NCBI RefSeq assembly: GCF_031157315.1
Contig: NZ_JAVIFU010000016.1
Location: forward strand, 1-64,000
Direction: 5' to 3'
Length of the DNA stretch: 64,000 nucleotides
DNA from: Paenibacillus sp. LHD-38
GTDB taxonomy: Bacteria > Bacillota > Bacilli > Paenibacillales > Paenibacillaceae
In this document: positions 24,306-32,839 of the stretch, piece after piece
Numbering within the stretch: the stretch's first letter is position 1
How the letters are laid out: each line of letters begins with the position of its first letter
Made by a program: the position numbers and the translations under genes
Notes under the pieces: model-generated
Database searches by the model: none
What the model was told of the DNA's origin: nothing
Seen by the model: the letters and a program-made list of their open reading frames with translations, nothing else

Positions 24306-24971
24306 TCAGGTATTTATTACACTTTCGAACTTATCAATCTGTTCATTCGTCCCGATAACCACCATAATATCGCCTTCTTCTATAATAGATTCAGCTGTTG
24401 GGGCAATTATAATGTCATGCTTATTATTGATCGCTACAACGCTGCATCCATGTCGTGCCCTTGTATCCAGTTCCTTTAACGAATGCCCAGCTATTTTTTT
24501 GGATGCAGACAGTTCCGCTATCGTGTATTCCTTGGATAGCTCAATGTAGTCCAGCAAATTTGGAGATACAAGCTGGTTCGCTACTCGTACACCCATTTCT
24601 TGTTCGGGATAGATGATACGGTCCACACCCATTTTTTGAAGAACCTTGCCATGCAGTTCCGACAGTGCCTTGGCTACCACTCTTTGTACCCCAAGATCTT
24701 TAAGCAGGATCGTGGTCATGATACTCGCTTCGATGTCATCTCCAATTGCGACTACCACACAGTCACAGTTGCGAATACCTATTGCTCGCATTGCTTCTTC
24801 GTCTGTCGTATCGGCAATAACAGAATGGGTAAGAAGTTTCCCTACTTCTTCGATAATTTCCTCATCCTTGTCTATGCCCAATACCTCATATCCAAGATCG
24901 ATAAGCTCCTTGGCGACACTGCTGCCGAACCGCCCCAATCCAATCACCGCATATTGATTTTTTTGCTTCAT
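24306..24971 (-). CDS. ktrA: KtrA/TrkA-type K+ uptake regulatory protein
   Basis: 221-aa cytoplasmic gating ring subunit. The N-terminal RCK_N Rossmann fold has GLGRFG at residues 11-16 and an acidic residue after strand 2 (VLGIDKDEE). The C-terminal RCK_C domain begins near SKEYTIAELSASKKIAG and includes GDIMVVIG. KtrA proteins bind ATP/ADP in the N-domain and, in several Firmicutes, c-di-AMP in RCK_C. It lies 12 bp after ktrB. Confidence 0.93.
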   Translation of the reverse strand: MKQKNQYAVIGLGRFGSSVAKELIDLGYEVLGIDKDEEIIEEVGKLLTHSVIADTTDEEAMRAIGIRNCDCVVVAIGDDIEASIMTTILLKDLGVQRVVAKALSELHGKVLQKMGVDRIIYPEQEMGVRVANQLVSPNLLDYIELSKEYTIAELSASKKIAGHSLKELDTRARHGCSVVAINNKHDIIIAPTAESIIEEGDIMVVIGTNEQIDKFESVINT

Positions 24972-24983
24972 TGTGTAGTCTCC

Positions 24984-26348
24984 TTACCCAATTATGATTT
25001 TGCCTTCCGGATATTTGTACAATTCCTTCTCTTGTTTAGGGGTTAGCGCATAAGCCAAGGTAAGTGGTCCTAACCTGCCAATAAACATCATACATGCAAT
25101 TATTATTTTACCTATTACCGAGAGCTCCGGCGTAAGACCCAAACTGAGGCCTACAGTGCCGAATGCTGAGGTCACCTCAAACAGTATTTTTAGAAATTGA
25201 GCATCCTCAGTCGTGGAAAGAACCATGGTGACAAAGACGACGAGGAACACGGCAAATATAGTGAGTGTAATTGCTTTATATATCCTGTTCTGAGCTAACC
25301 GGTACCGGTATATGGAGATATTGTTCCTGCCGCGGACCATCGCGATCATTGCGCCGATGAGTATCGAAAATGTCGTTGTTTTTATCCCACCACCGGTTGA
25401 ACCAGGAGATGCTCCGATAAACATAAGGATAATGATAAAAAACTGTGTCGCTTGACGAAGTGCAGTGAGATCCAATGAATTCGGACCGGCGGTACGCGGT
25501 GCAACAGACTGAAAGTAAGACGCCAGCAGTTTAGATCCCCAGTCGAGCGGTTGTAACGTGCTCGGATTGCTAAATTCAAATATAAAGATGACGATCGTGC
25601 CAATAATAAGTAGAGCAGCGGACATGCTGAGAACAACTTTGGAATGTAGAGAAAGCTTTGTATGTTTAGTACGTTTTCGGAACTCTAAAACATCAGCGAT
25701 AACAATAAAGCCTATACCGCCGAGTATAATTAAACTCGTTACCACGAAAGTCACCAGAGGATCGGAGACGTAACTTGTAAAACTGCTAAAGGGACCGGTG
25801 ATTGGGCCAAAAAGGTCAAATCCAGCATTGTTAAACATCGAAATTGCATGCCAGATACCATAATATAACGCTTGCCCAAAGGGCATATCATAGGCAAACC
25901 GGATTGAGAGCAGTAAGGCACCGATACTTTCGATGATTAATGCATAGAGCAAAACTTTTCGAATAAGCCGAACAATGCCTTCCATGCTTGTCTGATTCAG
26001 TGATTCTTGCAGAATCAATCTTTCCTTGAGGGAAATTTTCCTCCGGAAAACCAATGTGATAAGAGTGCCCATCGTCATAAACCCTAAACCGCCTATCTGG
26101 ATCAAGGAAATGATGACAATTTCCCCGAACGTGGACCAATGCGTACCCGAATCGACTGTTACGAGCCCGGTCACGCAGGTTGCCGAGGTCGCGGTGAATA
26201 ATGCATCAATAAATGAAGTGGGTGAACCGTCTTCTGAAGAGATCGGTAAAGTTAATAAAAAGGCACCTAAAAAGATAATACTAGCAAACCCAAGTGCCAA
26301 TACCTTTGGCGGGGTTATGTGGCGTAGAAGATATTTAAAATTTAACAT
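24984..26348 (-). CDS. ktrB: KtrB-type K+ uptake channel subunit
   Basis: 454-aa membrane protein of the Trk/Ktr/HKT family. Four M-P-M repeats are recognisable through filter motifs such as TSATCVTGLVTVD, SMFNNAGFDLFG, APRTAGPNSLD and SAFGTVGLSLGLTPE. The third repeat is followed by GSTGGGIKTTT, the gating loop. The ATG at 26348 has GGAG 8 nt upstream; an open extension to 26399 has no ribosome site. It pairs with ktrA for ion-driven K+ uptake. No c-di-AMP aptamer was seen upstream (26349-26720). Confidence 0.93.
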   Translation of the reverse strand: MLNFKYLLRHITPPKVLALGFASIIFLGAFLLTLPISSEDGSPTSFIDALFTATSATCVTGLVTVDSGTHWSTFGEIVIISLIQIGGLGFMTMGTLITLVFRRKISLKERLILQESLNQTSMEGIVRLIRKVLLYALIIESIGALLLSIRFAYDMPFGQALYYGIWHAISMFNNAGFDLFGPITGPFSSFTSYVSDPLVTFVVTSLIILGGIGFIVIADVLEFRKRTKHTKLSLHSKVVLSMSAALLIIGTIVIFIFEFSNPSTLQPLDWGSKLLASYFQSVAPRTAGPNSLDLTALRQATQFFIIILMFIGASPGSTGGGIKTTTFSILIGAMIAMVRGRNNISIYRYRLAQNRIYKAITLTIFAVFLVVFVTMVLSTTEDAQFLKILFEVTSAFGTVGLSLGLTPELSVIGKIIIACMMFIGRLGPLTLAYALTPKQEKELYKYPEGKIIIG

Positions 26349-26702
26349 GACCGACAACTCCTTATATAATCGAAGTACGCTAACGTGTATGTAAGACATT
26401 GGATGGAGTGAAGCTGGTTCTATTATGCAATTCCTTTCTCAATTTATACCCAATCGATTAATAATAATAACGAATTCTACATTCTTCCTTATTAAGCACC
26501 CTCAATATGATTCAATTCTCTTACTCAGACTCATGAATTCGCAGGATTCCACCTATTTCAGGCAAGGGAATTGAGGCTATTTTCGTAAATTCCCCTCTCG
26601 TTAAAAAGAACAAAGAAAACCGAGACAACACCCCTCGAGAAGCGACCGAAAAACTACAGGAATTTTAATGGGACAAGGCTAACGATCTTATTTTTAGGGA
26701 GT
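26349..26702. other. Intergenic region, no gene seen
   Basis: AT-rich stretch between divergent ktrB and the broken gene at 26719. It should hold the ktr promoter. The 13-mer ACGCTAACGTGTA at 26377-26389 recurs at 27166-27178. No riboswitch landmarks were found on either strand. Confidence 0.5.
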
Positions 26703-26718
26703 GGGGGGGGGCGACTTT

Positions 26719-27091
26719 ATGGTAAAAGGATATGATAAACCTGCAACTCTGCAATATTTATTTAATATTGACCAAGAGCTTATGAGTGAGCATGGTATGG
26801 GCTTTGATGATTATTTTGGAGGATAGTTAGTGTTTGAAGAAGAGGATGATTACGGGTATACACCTAAAAATGCAATTGTATTTCTTCGAACAGGATCAGA
26901 TGGAGACCACTTTGCTTTTCTTACCAAAGGAGATTCAGTGAGAACATTAGAAGAATCACCTATTGTATTTATCCAGCCTATGGATCTTGGTGATCGCAAT
27001 AATCACAGCCGCTTTGCAAAAAAAAATTGATATGCCCCGAATTGTTAATGTTTATGAGTATTTAGTAGATCTAAAGAAAGAATATCAGTAA
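26719..27091 (+). pseudogene. Broken SUKH/immunity-like gene
   Basis: One continuous frame starts at ATG 26719 (MVKGYDKPATLQYLFNID), hits TAG at 26824 after FDDYFGG and continues in the same frame as LVFEEEDDYGYTPKNAIVF, ending at 27028. At an A9 run (27018-27026) a frame change continues the protein as IDMPRIVNVYEYLVDLKKEY to a TAA at 27091. Both lesions suggest a decayed gene of about 124 codons. The IVFLRTGSDGDHFAFL and SPIVFIQPMDLGD blocks recall SMI1/KNR4-like immunity proteins, a tentative match. A G9 tract (26703-26711) occupies the ribosome-site region. Confidence 0.55.
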
Positions 27092-27189
27092 CATACAGAC
27101 CAGTTCGTCGTACTTATTCCGCTCGGAATGACGAGTGAGGCGGAGTCGTTACTCTCTCGTTTGTTACGCTAACGTGTAAAGATAGCCTA

Positions 27190-27256
27190 AAAAAGGCAGC
27201 GGCAGCCCAGGACAATATTCACCGTCCAAGCTGTCGCTGCCTTTATTTTTTATCAA
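27190..27256. terminator. Long hairpin terminator
   Basis: AAAGGCAGCGGCAGC (27192-27206) pairs with GCTGTCGCTGCCTTT (27230-27244) with one mismatch-type pair, plus an inner GGAC/GTCC. T-rich flanks on both sides allow bidirectional termination; it ends the Gfo/Idh operon on the minus strand. Confidence 0.8.
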
Positions 27257-27289
27257 TCTATTACTTTATTTTCATTGAACACTTAATTC

Positions 27290-28369
27290 TTATAGATATA
27301 CGGCTTTGCCGGTTTTGGAGGACTCATAAATCGCTTCTAAAATTTGTGATACAACGAAAGCCTGCTCAGGCGTAACGACAGGATCGGTGTCCTCGTCGAT
27401 CGCTTTCAGCCACATTCTCATTTCGAGATCAGCATCGCTCTCTGTTTTACCGTCGAAGAAAGCAACGCCGCCAGCCTTCAAATCGATCTCTGTCGTGTAC
27501 AAACGGCTTTGATTTTCGCCATTGATGCGAAGGCCATTCTTCATATCCGCTCCGCCTTCTGTACCAGACAACGTACATTTCGCTTCGTCAACCTCAAGCG
27601 TATTGAGCGCCCAGCTGGATTCTAGCACGATTGTAGCGCCGTTCTCCATAACGATCATACCGAATGCGGAATCCTCAACCGTGAATTTCGCAGGATCCCA
27701 AGGGCCCCATGCGTTTGCCGCGTTCTCACGCTGCGAAAGCTTGTGATAGGAAGTGCCAAGAACGACTTTTGGCTTGTAGTTGTCAAGCATCCAAAGCGTC
27801 AAATCAAGCGCGTGAGTACCGATATCGATAAGCGGTCCGCCGCCTTGCTTCTCCTCATCGAGGAACACGCCCCAAGTCGGTACGGCGCGGCGACGAATCG
27901 CATGCGCTTTCGCGTAATAAATGTCTCCAAGCTCGCCTGCTGCGCAAAGCTTCTTCAAATGCTGGCTGTCTGGACGGAAGCGGTTGTTGTAACCAACGGT
28001 AAGCTTCTTGCCGCTGCGGCGAGCCGCATCAACCATACGCTGCGCGTCGTGAGCGGTTTTAGCCATCGGCTTTTCACTCATAACATGCTTGCCGGCTTCA
28101 AGCGCCGCGATAGAGATATCGGCATGCGAGTCGTTTGGCGTGCAGACATGAACGATTTCAATGGCAGGGTCGGTCAAAAGCTCTTTGTAATCGGTGTATA
28201 CTTTTGCGCCTTCAGCGCCGTACAAGCCGGCAGCTTCAATAGCGCGGTGCTCGACGATATCGCAAAATGCAACGATTTCAACGTTATCCAGTTTCTTCAG
28301 GCTTGGCAAATGCTTGCCGTTTGCAATTCCGCCGCAGCCGATAATAGCAAGTTTATATACTTTAGACAT
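27290..28369 (-). CDS. Gfo/Idh/MocA-family oxidoreductase
   Basis: 359-aa NAD(P)-dependent sugar or cyclitol dehydrogenase. The N-terminal Rossmann motif is LAIIGCGGIANGKHLPSL. HVCTPNDSHADI and the conserved EKPMAKT carry the catalytic Lys. A C-terminal substrate domain has GGGPLIDIGTHALDLTLWML, with the active-site Asp/His pair. AGGAGGC lies before the ATG. It follows the AraC gene at 28403 by 33 bp on the same strand, so the regulator and enzyme are likely co-transcribed. Substrate unknown, probably a hexose or uronate derivative. Confidence 0.9.
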   Translation of the reverse strand: MSKVYKLAIIGCGGIANGKHLPSLKKLDNVEIVAFCDIVEHRAIEAAGLYGAEGAKVYTDYKELLTDPAIEIVHVCTPNDSHADISIAALEAGKHVMSEKPMAKTAHDAQRMVDAARRSGKKLTVGYNNRFRPDSQHLKKLCAAGELGDIYYAKAHAIRRRAVPTWGVFLDEEKQGGGPLIDIGTHALDLTLWMLDNYKPKVVLGTSYHKLSQRENAANAWGPWDPAKFTVEDSAFGMIVMENGATIVLESSWALNTLEVDEAKCTLSGTEGGADMKNGLRINGENQSRLYTTEIDLKAGGVAFFDGKTESDADLEMRMWLKAIDEDTDPVVTPEQAFVVSQILEAIYESSKTGKAVYL

Positions 28370-28402
28370 GTTAAATAGCCTCCTAATAGTTATAAAATTT
28401 TG

Positions 28403-29350
28403 TTATTGCAATTGGGTTTGACGAGCGCTCCTACGGTATTCGGAGGGCGTGACGCCAAATTTTTTGCGAAAGACAGCATGCAGATAGTTACCGCCGGCAA
28501 AGCCTGCGAGCTTCGCGATCTGTTCGACGGATTGCTCGCTTTCCAGCAGCTCCCGGCATACGACTGCTAATCGAATATCTTCGAGTATGCGGCTGAAGGT
28601 ATGCCCGTGATGAAGCTCCTTAAATAACCGCTGAATATGCCGCGAGCTGAGGTTAAGCTTGTCTGCTACGTCCTCAAGCGTGATGCTGCCGTCATAGTTC
28701 GCGTAAATATACTCCAAGGCAAGCCGGTAACGGTAGGCCTTCATATCACGCGTTGGAAACTGTTTTTGTTCGTTTGCCGTATCGTAAGCGCGTACGGCCC
28801 GCAGGAGAATCTGTATTACGGTTTGCTTGATGGTGGTATAACTGCCGACAAAATTATCGCTGCATGCCTGATAAGCTTCCAGGAAACGGGGCATCGCTTG
28901 ATGCAGATCCGTCGTAGGATAGAGAGGAAGCGAGCGCAGCTTCTCGATGCAATCATGCGCTTCGGCAGCTTCCCAATCGTCGTAAGAATAAGGATCGCTG
29001 CCGTTATTCTCGGCATTTCGGTCGATAATATCGACATGAAGACAGAGCTCATCCATTGCTTCAAAGGCATCCGCTTCTTGATAATGCATAATTTCAGGTC
29101 CGGTTAAATAAAACATGCCGGGCTTCAGCGCATATTCCTGGTCGACAATAATGACCTTTCCTTTGCCCTGCGGAATGAAATGAAATTCATACTCGGCATG
29201 CTTGTGGAAGCCTATGACTCTTCCGGGAGGAAATTGCGTTAAATGGAAGCGCAGCACATGGATGTCGTATTGTCCCCACCTGATGCAGAGCTCCAGGCGC
29301 TCAAGCGCATCCTGTCGCTCATGCATCATTTCGTAAGGAAAGTTAGGCAT
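28403..29350 (-). CDS. AraC-family transcriptional regulator
   Basis: 315-aa regulator. The N-terminal cupin-type sensor has GRVIGFHKHAEYEFHFIPQGKG and ALKPGMFYLTGPEIMHY. The C-terminal double HTH has LEDVADKLNLSSRHIQRLFKE and VEQIAKLAGFAGGNYLHAVFRKKFGVTPSEYR. GAGGAGGAATC precedes the ATG. It sits between two Gfo/Idh oxidoreductase genes on the same strand and probably activates them on sensing a sugar. Confidence 0.9.
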   Translation of the reverse strand: MPNFPYEMMHERQDALERLELCIRWGQYDIHVLRFHLTQFPPGRVIGFHKHAEYEFHFIPQGKGKVIIVDQEYALKPGMFYLTGPEIMHYQEADAFEAMDELCLHVDIIDRNAENNGSDPYSYDDWEAAEAHDCIEKLRSLPLYPTTDLHQAMPRFLEAYQACSDNFVGSYTTIKQTVIQILLRAVRAYDTANEQKQFPTRDMKAYRYRLALEYIYANYDGSITLEDVADKLNLSSRHIQRLFKELHHGHTFSRILEDIRLAVVCRELLESEQSVEQIAKLAGFAGGNYLHAVFRKKFGVTPSEYRRSARQTQLQ

Positions 29351-29389
29351 GCTGATTCCTCCTCGGAGTCATCCATTTTCCGTTTACTC

Positions 29390-30394
29390 TTACTTGATTA
29401 GCTCATCAATCCGAATAGCGCGGTGCTCGCGGGCGGAAAGATTTGAAGCTTCCATCAATTTTGTTAAATCGATGGCAAGGCTTACATTCTCATCGGCTGA
29501 CGTGTCGTTTTCAATATGCTGCACCCATTGATGAAAAGCGCTCTCCCTTGCCGGAGGGATGACTTGTTCTGTCCACTTCTCAGACGAGCCGGCTCCTGAA
29601 CCGGTAGTGCGAAGCAGCAGCTGGTTCTCAGGCGTGCCGTAAAGCAGCGATCCTTCTGTGCCATGTACCTCCAGCGTAAACGGTGAATGGTTATTAACGA
29701 AGCCGGCCTCTACGATTCCGATCGCGCCGGAATCTGAGGTCAAGACCGCAACCGCGTTATCTTCCACTTGTTTGCCGGTGACATAACCAAAATGAGCGGA
29801 TACCTCTTTAGGCATTTCGTTCATAAACAGTCTGGTCAAATACATCGGATGGCAACCCAAATCGATTAATGCGCCGCCGAGGCATTCCTCTAAGCTGTAG
29901 AAATGCTCAGGCAGCCAATTGGCAGTTGCTCCGTTATGTGACAGACGAGCACGTACCAGCGTTATTTTTCCAAGCACGCCTTGTGATAAAATATCACGAA
30001 TCGCAAGCGTATAGCCATCGTTTAAACGCGGCAGTGATACGGTTAATTTTACATTATTTTTGGTGACTTCATCCAGTATTATGTTTAATTCCTTCAGGGT
30101 AGCAGCAATAACCTTCTCGGTAAAAATATGCTTGCCCGCTTTAGCAGCGGCGACGATAACCTCTTGGTGCCTTGCCGTTGGAGCATCAACGATAACCGCG
30201 TCAACATCATCGCGGCTCAGCATTTCGTTCAGATCTTCATAAAACGTAACGCCTAGCTTCTCTGCTGCAGCCTGTCCGCGCTGTGCAATTTCATCCCAAA
30301 CCGCTACGATTTCCGTACCCGGATGCTCCTGAGCTTGCTTCGTATAATCCCATGCGTGCACGTGCCAATAACTGATTTTACCAATTCGAATCAT
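29390..30394 (-). CDS. Gfo/Idh/MocA-family oxidoreductase
   Basis: 334-aa dehydrogenase. The start is taken at ATG 30394 (MIRIGKISYWHVHAWDYTKQ) because GGGAGAG is 8 nt upstream. The Rossmann N-terminus is unusual in having KISYWHVHAWDY in place of the common GxGxxG. ADAVIVDAPTARHQEVI and HIFTEKVIAAT hold the catalytic Lys as EKV rather than EKP. GGALIDLGCHPMYLTRLF is the substrate-domain motif. It belongs to the same minus-strand set as the AraC and Gfo/Idh genes downstream. Substrate unknown. Confidence 0.85.
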   Translation of the reverse strand: MIRIGKISYWHVHAWDYTKQAQEHPGTEIVAVWDEIAQRGQAAAEKLGVTFYEDLNEMLSRDDVDAVIVDAPTARHQEVIVAAAKAGKHIFTEKVIAATLKELNIILDEVTKNNVKLTVSLPRLNDGYTLAIRDILSQGVLGKITLVRARLSHNGATANWLPEHFYSLEECLGGALIDLGCHPMYLTRLFMNEMPKEVSAHFGYVTGKQVEDNAVAVLTSDSGAIGIVEAGFVNNHSPFTLEVHGTEGSLLYGTPENQLLLRTTGSGAGSSEKWTEQVIPPARESAFHQWVQHIENDTSADENVSLAIDLTKLMEASNLSAREHRAIRIDELIK

Positions 30395-30544
30395 CGGTTC
30401 ATCTCTCCCTGGGCATCTATTAGTTGTTTCTAATTTCATGTATAAATTTATGACAACAAATATAATTTAACATAGTTCTACACTCATTTTTAGTGTAATT
30501 TAATGACTATATATGTGTGAAATTGCGACATGATAACGTTGCGA

Positions 30545-31396
30545 TCATTTATACTGCTTGCGATAGCCGCGCGGTGAATCCCGGGTGATTTTTTTGAACG
30601 TTTTCCCGAAATGGGAAAAGTTATCGAAGCCGACCGCGGCCGCAATCTCCGTAATGCTGCTATCGGATTCTCGAAGCAGACGCTGTGCTTCTTTGATGCG
30701 CGTGAGAATGACGTAGTCGGAGAAGGTAAACCCGGTTATGTCCTTGAACATGCGGCTTAGGTAGTAAGGACTAATGAAAAAATGCTCGGCAAGTCCGCCT
30801 AGACGAAGCGGTTCTGCGAAATGAGCGTTAATATAGCGGATCACCTCAGAGATTTTGGCATGCATCGGCGTTGCATGATGAAGCGGGGCCGGATCATGCT
30901 GCTCGATATATCTAGCTGCGCTTAGCAGCAGTCCGGTTAAGGCGTAAGCCGGAAAAAGCTCATAGCCTGCGGGCTCCTCTTTCATCTCCGAAACCATGCG
31001 CCTCATTAGCTGTTCGAGCGCTAGCTGCTCCTGCCTTGGCAGACGAATGATATGGAATTGCTGATTGAATGGGGTTAACAGCAGTTCTGTATGCTTTCCC
31101 GCCAAGCTGAGAAGTTTCGCATCATTAAAATGAAAGATCAGCCTTTCATGCGAGCCGCTGCCTGCCTGCATCGTTTTGTGAAGCTCATGCTTGTGTATAA
31201 AGACGAGATCGCCTTGCTCAATCGAATAGGAACGATCCTTGATAAAATAGATCCGCTGTCCAGACAGCATATAGTAGATTTCATAATAATCATGGTAATG
31301 GTCATTTTCCATCGTAAAGGGCGCAGAACGTTTCGTATATTCCACAAATAGCTCGGGTGTGGAGCCGAAGCTGTATAATTCCAGTTCGTTAATCAT
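30545..31396 (-). CDS. AraC-family transcriptional regulator
   Basis: 283-aa protein. The N-terminal cupin has HYHDYYEIYYMLSGQRIYF and IEQGDLVFIHKHELHKT. The C-terminal HTH pair has LGGLAEHFFISPYYLSRMFKDITG and ITEIAAAVGFDNFSHFGKTFKKITRDSPRGYR. The ATG at 31396 is favoured with GGAGC 9 nt upstream; a TTG at 31405 lies too close. It is divergent from the Gfo/Idh-uxaC operon at 31527 and is its likely regulator. Confidence 0.9.
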   Translation of the reverse strand: MINELELYSFGSTPELFVEYTKRSAPFTMENDHYHDYYEIYYMLSGQRIYFIKDRSYSIEQGDLVFIHKHELHKTMQAGSGSHERLIFHFNDAKLLSLAGKHTELLLTPFNQQFHIIRLPRQEQLALEQLMRRMVSEMKEEPAGYELFPAYALTGLLLSAARYIEQHDPAPLHHATPMHAKISEVIRYINAHFAEPLRLGGLAEHFFISPYYLSRMFKDITGFTFSDYVILTRIKEAQRLLRESDSSITEIAAAVGFDNFSHFGKTFKKITRDSPRGYRKQYK

Positions 31397-31526
31397 TTTA
31401 TGCAAGCTCCTTACACATACCGCAAGAAAAGCGGTGTTATATGAAAATAAAGCATGATATGCAGAGAATTATAGCACTCTCATGCGGTAACATGAAAGTA
31501 AGCAATTTTAGGGAGGAATGATAATA

Positions 31527-32819
31527 ATGACAAAAAAACGATACGTGCTGGTAGGCAGCGGCGGGAGAGCTGAATTTTTTTACGGTGCGCTTGCAACCGA
31601 TTTCAGAGAGACATCCGAGCTGCTGGCTTTTTGTGATATCAACCAAACGAGAATGGACTATGCGAACCGCATTTTAGTGGATAAATATAAATATGAGGCA
31701 GTAAGAACGTACAAATCAAATGAGTTCGACCGGATGATCGAGCAGGAGAAACCGGATGCGGTTATCGTTACGAGCATGGACCGTACGCATCACACATACA
31801 TTATTCGTGCGCTGGAGCTCGGTTGTGATGTCGTGACGGAGAAGCCGATGACGGTTGACGAGAATAAATGCCAAGACATTTTGGACGCGGTGGAACGGAC
31901 GGGCCGCAATGTGCGGGTAACGTTCAACTACCGGTATGCGCCGCATCATACGAAGGCTAGAGAGCTTATCGCGAACGGCGCCATTGGCAAAGTGACCTCT
32001 GTTCACTTCGAGTGGCTGCTGAATACGCAGCATGGCGCAGACTACTTCCGCAGATGGCATCGCAATAAACAAAACAGCGGCGGCTTGCTTGTGCATAAAT
32101 CGACGCATCACTTCGATCTCGTTAACTTCTGGATCGGGTCGCAGCCGGAATCCGTATTTGCTTTTGGCGATTTGCTGTTCTACGGCCGTGAAAATGCGGA
32201 GCAGCGCGGGGAAACGCAATTCTATGAGCGCGCGACAGGAAATCCGATTGCCGAGAACGATCCTTTTGCGCTACACTTGGATAAAAATGACCATTTGAAA
32301 GCGATGTATTTGGATGCGGAACACGAGGACGGCTATCGCCGCGATCAGAGCGTATTCGGTGACGGCATTAATATCGAAGACACGATGGGTGTGCTTGTCC
32401 GTTACAAAAACAACGCCATTCTGACGTATTCCTTAAACGCTTACTTGCCTTGGGAAGGTTACCGTATTGCGTTTAATGGAACGAAGGGGCGCCTTGAGAT
32501 GAATATCGTCGAGCAATCGTACGTCAATTCAGGCGGCAAGAAAGCAGATGAAGGCGCTTTAAAGGAGAAGACGATTAAGGTGTTCCCGATGTTTGGTGCT
32601 CCTTACGAGGTTGAGGTGGAGGAAGGCGTAGGCGGTCACGGCGGCGGCGATCCTGTATTGCTGAACGACTTATTCGGAACGCCGGTGGAGGATCCTTTCA
32701 ATCGGGCAGCTAATCATATTGACGGAGCCAGGTCGATTCTAACGGGCATTGCCGCTAACCGTTCCATTCAAACGGGGTTGGCCGTTCAGATCGACGACCT
32801 TGTGAAATTCCACAAATAG
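31527..32819 (+). CDS. Gfo/Idh/MocA-family oxidoreductase (long form)
   Basis: 430-aa dehydrogenase, longer than most family members. The Rossmann motif is YVLVGSGGRAEFFYGAL. DAVIVTSMDRTHHTYI and DVVTEKPMTVDENKC supply the catalytic Lys. GGLLVHKSTHHFDLVNFWI is the substrate-domain motif. The ATG at 31527 is about 10 nt after GGAGG, better placed than ATG 31518. It immediately precedes uronate isomerase (gap 20 bp), which suggests uronate or aldonate chemistry. It is divergent from an AraC regulator. Confidence 0.88.
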   Translation: MTKKRYVLVGSGGRAEFFYGALATDFRETSELLAFCDINQTRMDYANRILVDKYKYEAVRTYKSNEFDRMIEQEKPDAVIVTSMDRTHHTYIIRALELGCDVVTEKPMTVDENKCQDILDAVERTGRNVRVTFNYRYAPHHTKARELIANGAIGKVTSVHFEWLLNTQHGADYFRRWHRNKQNSGGLLVHKSTHHFDLVNFWIGSQPESVFAFGDLLFYGRENAEQRGETQFYERATGNPIAENDPFALHLDKNDHLKAMYLDAEHEDGYRRDQSVFGDGINIEDTMGVLVRYKNNAILTYSLNAYLPWEGYRIAFNGTKGRLEMNIVEQSYVNSGGKKADEGALKEKTIKVFPMFGAPYEVEVEEGVGGHGGGDPVLLNDLFGTPVEDPFNRAANHIDGARSILTGIAANRSIQTGLAVQIDDLVKFHK

Positions 32820-32839
32820 TGTTCAGGGGGAAAGCTGAA

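Noticed and set aside
26349..26720. c-di-AMP riboswitch before ktrB
   Set aside because: Neither the GGGGGAACC nor the CAGCTAACC core is present on the relevant strand; the G9 tract near 26703 is on the other side and unrelated.
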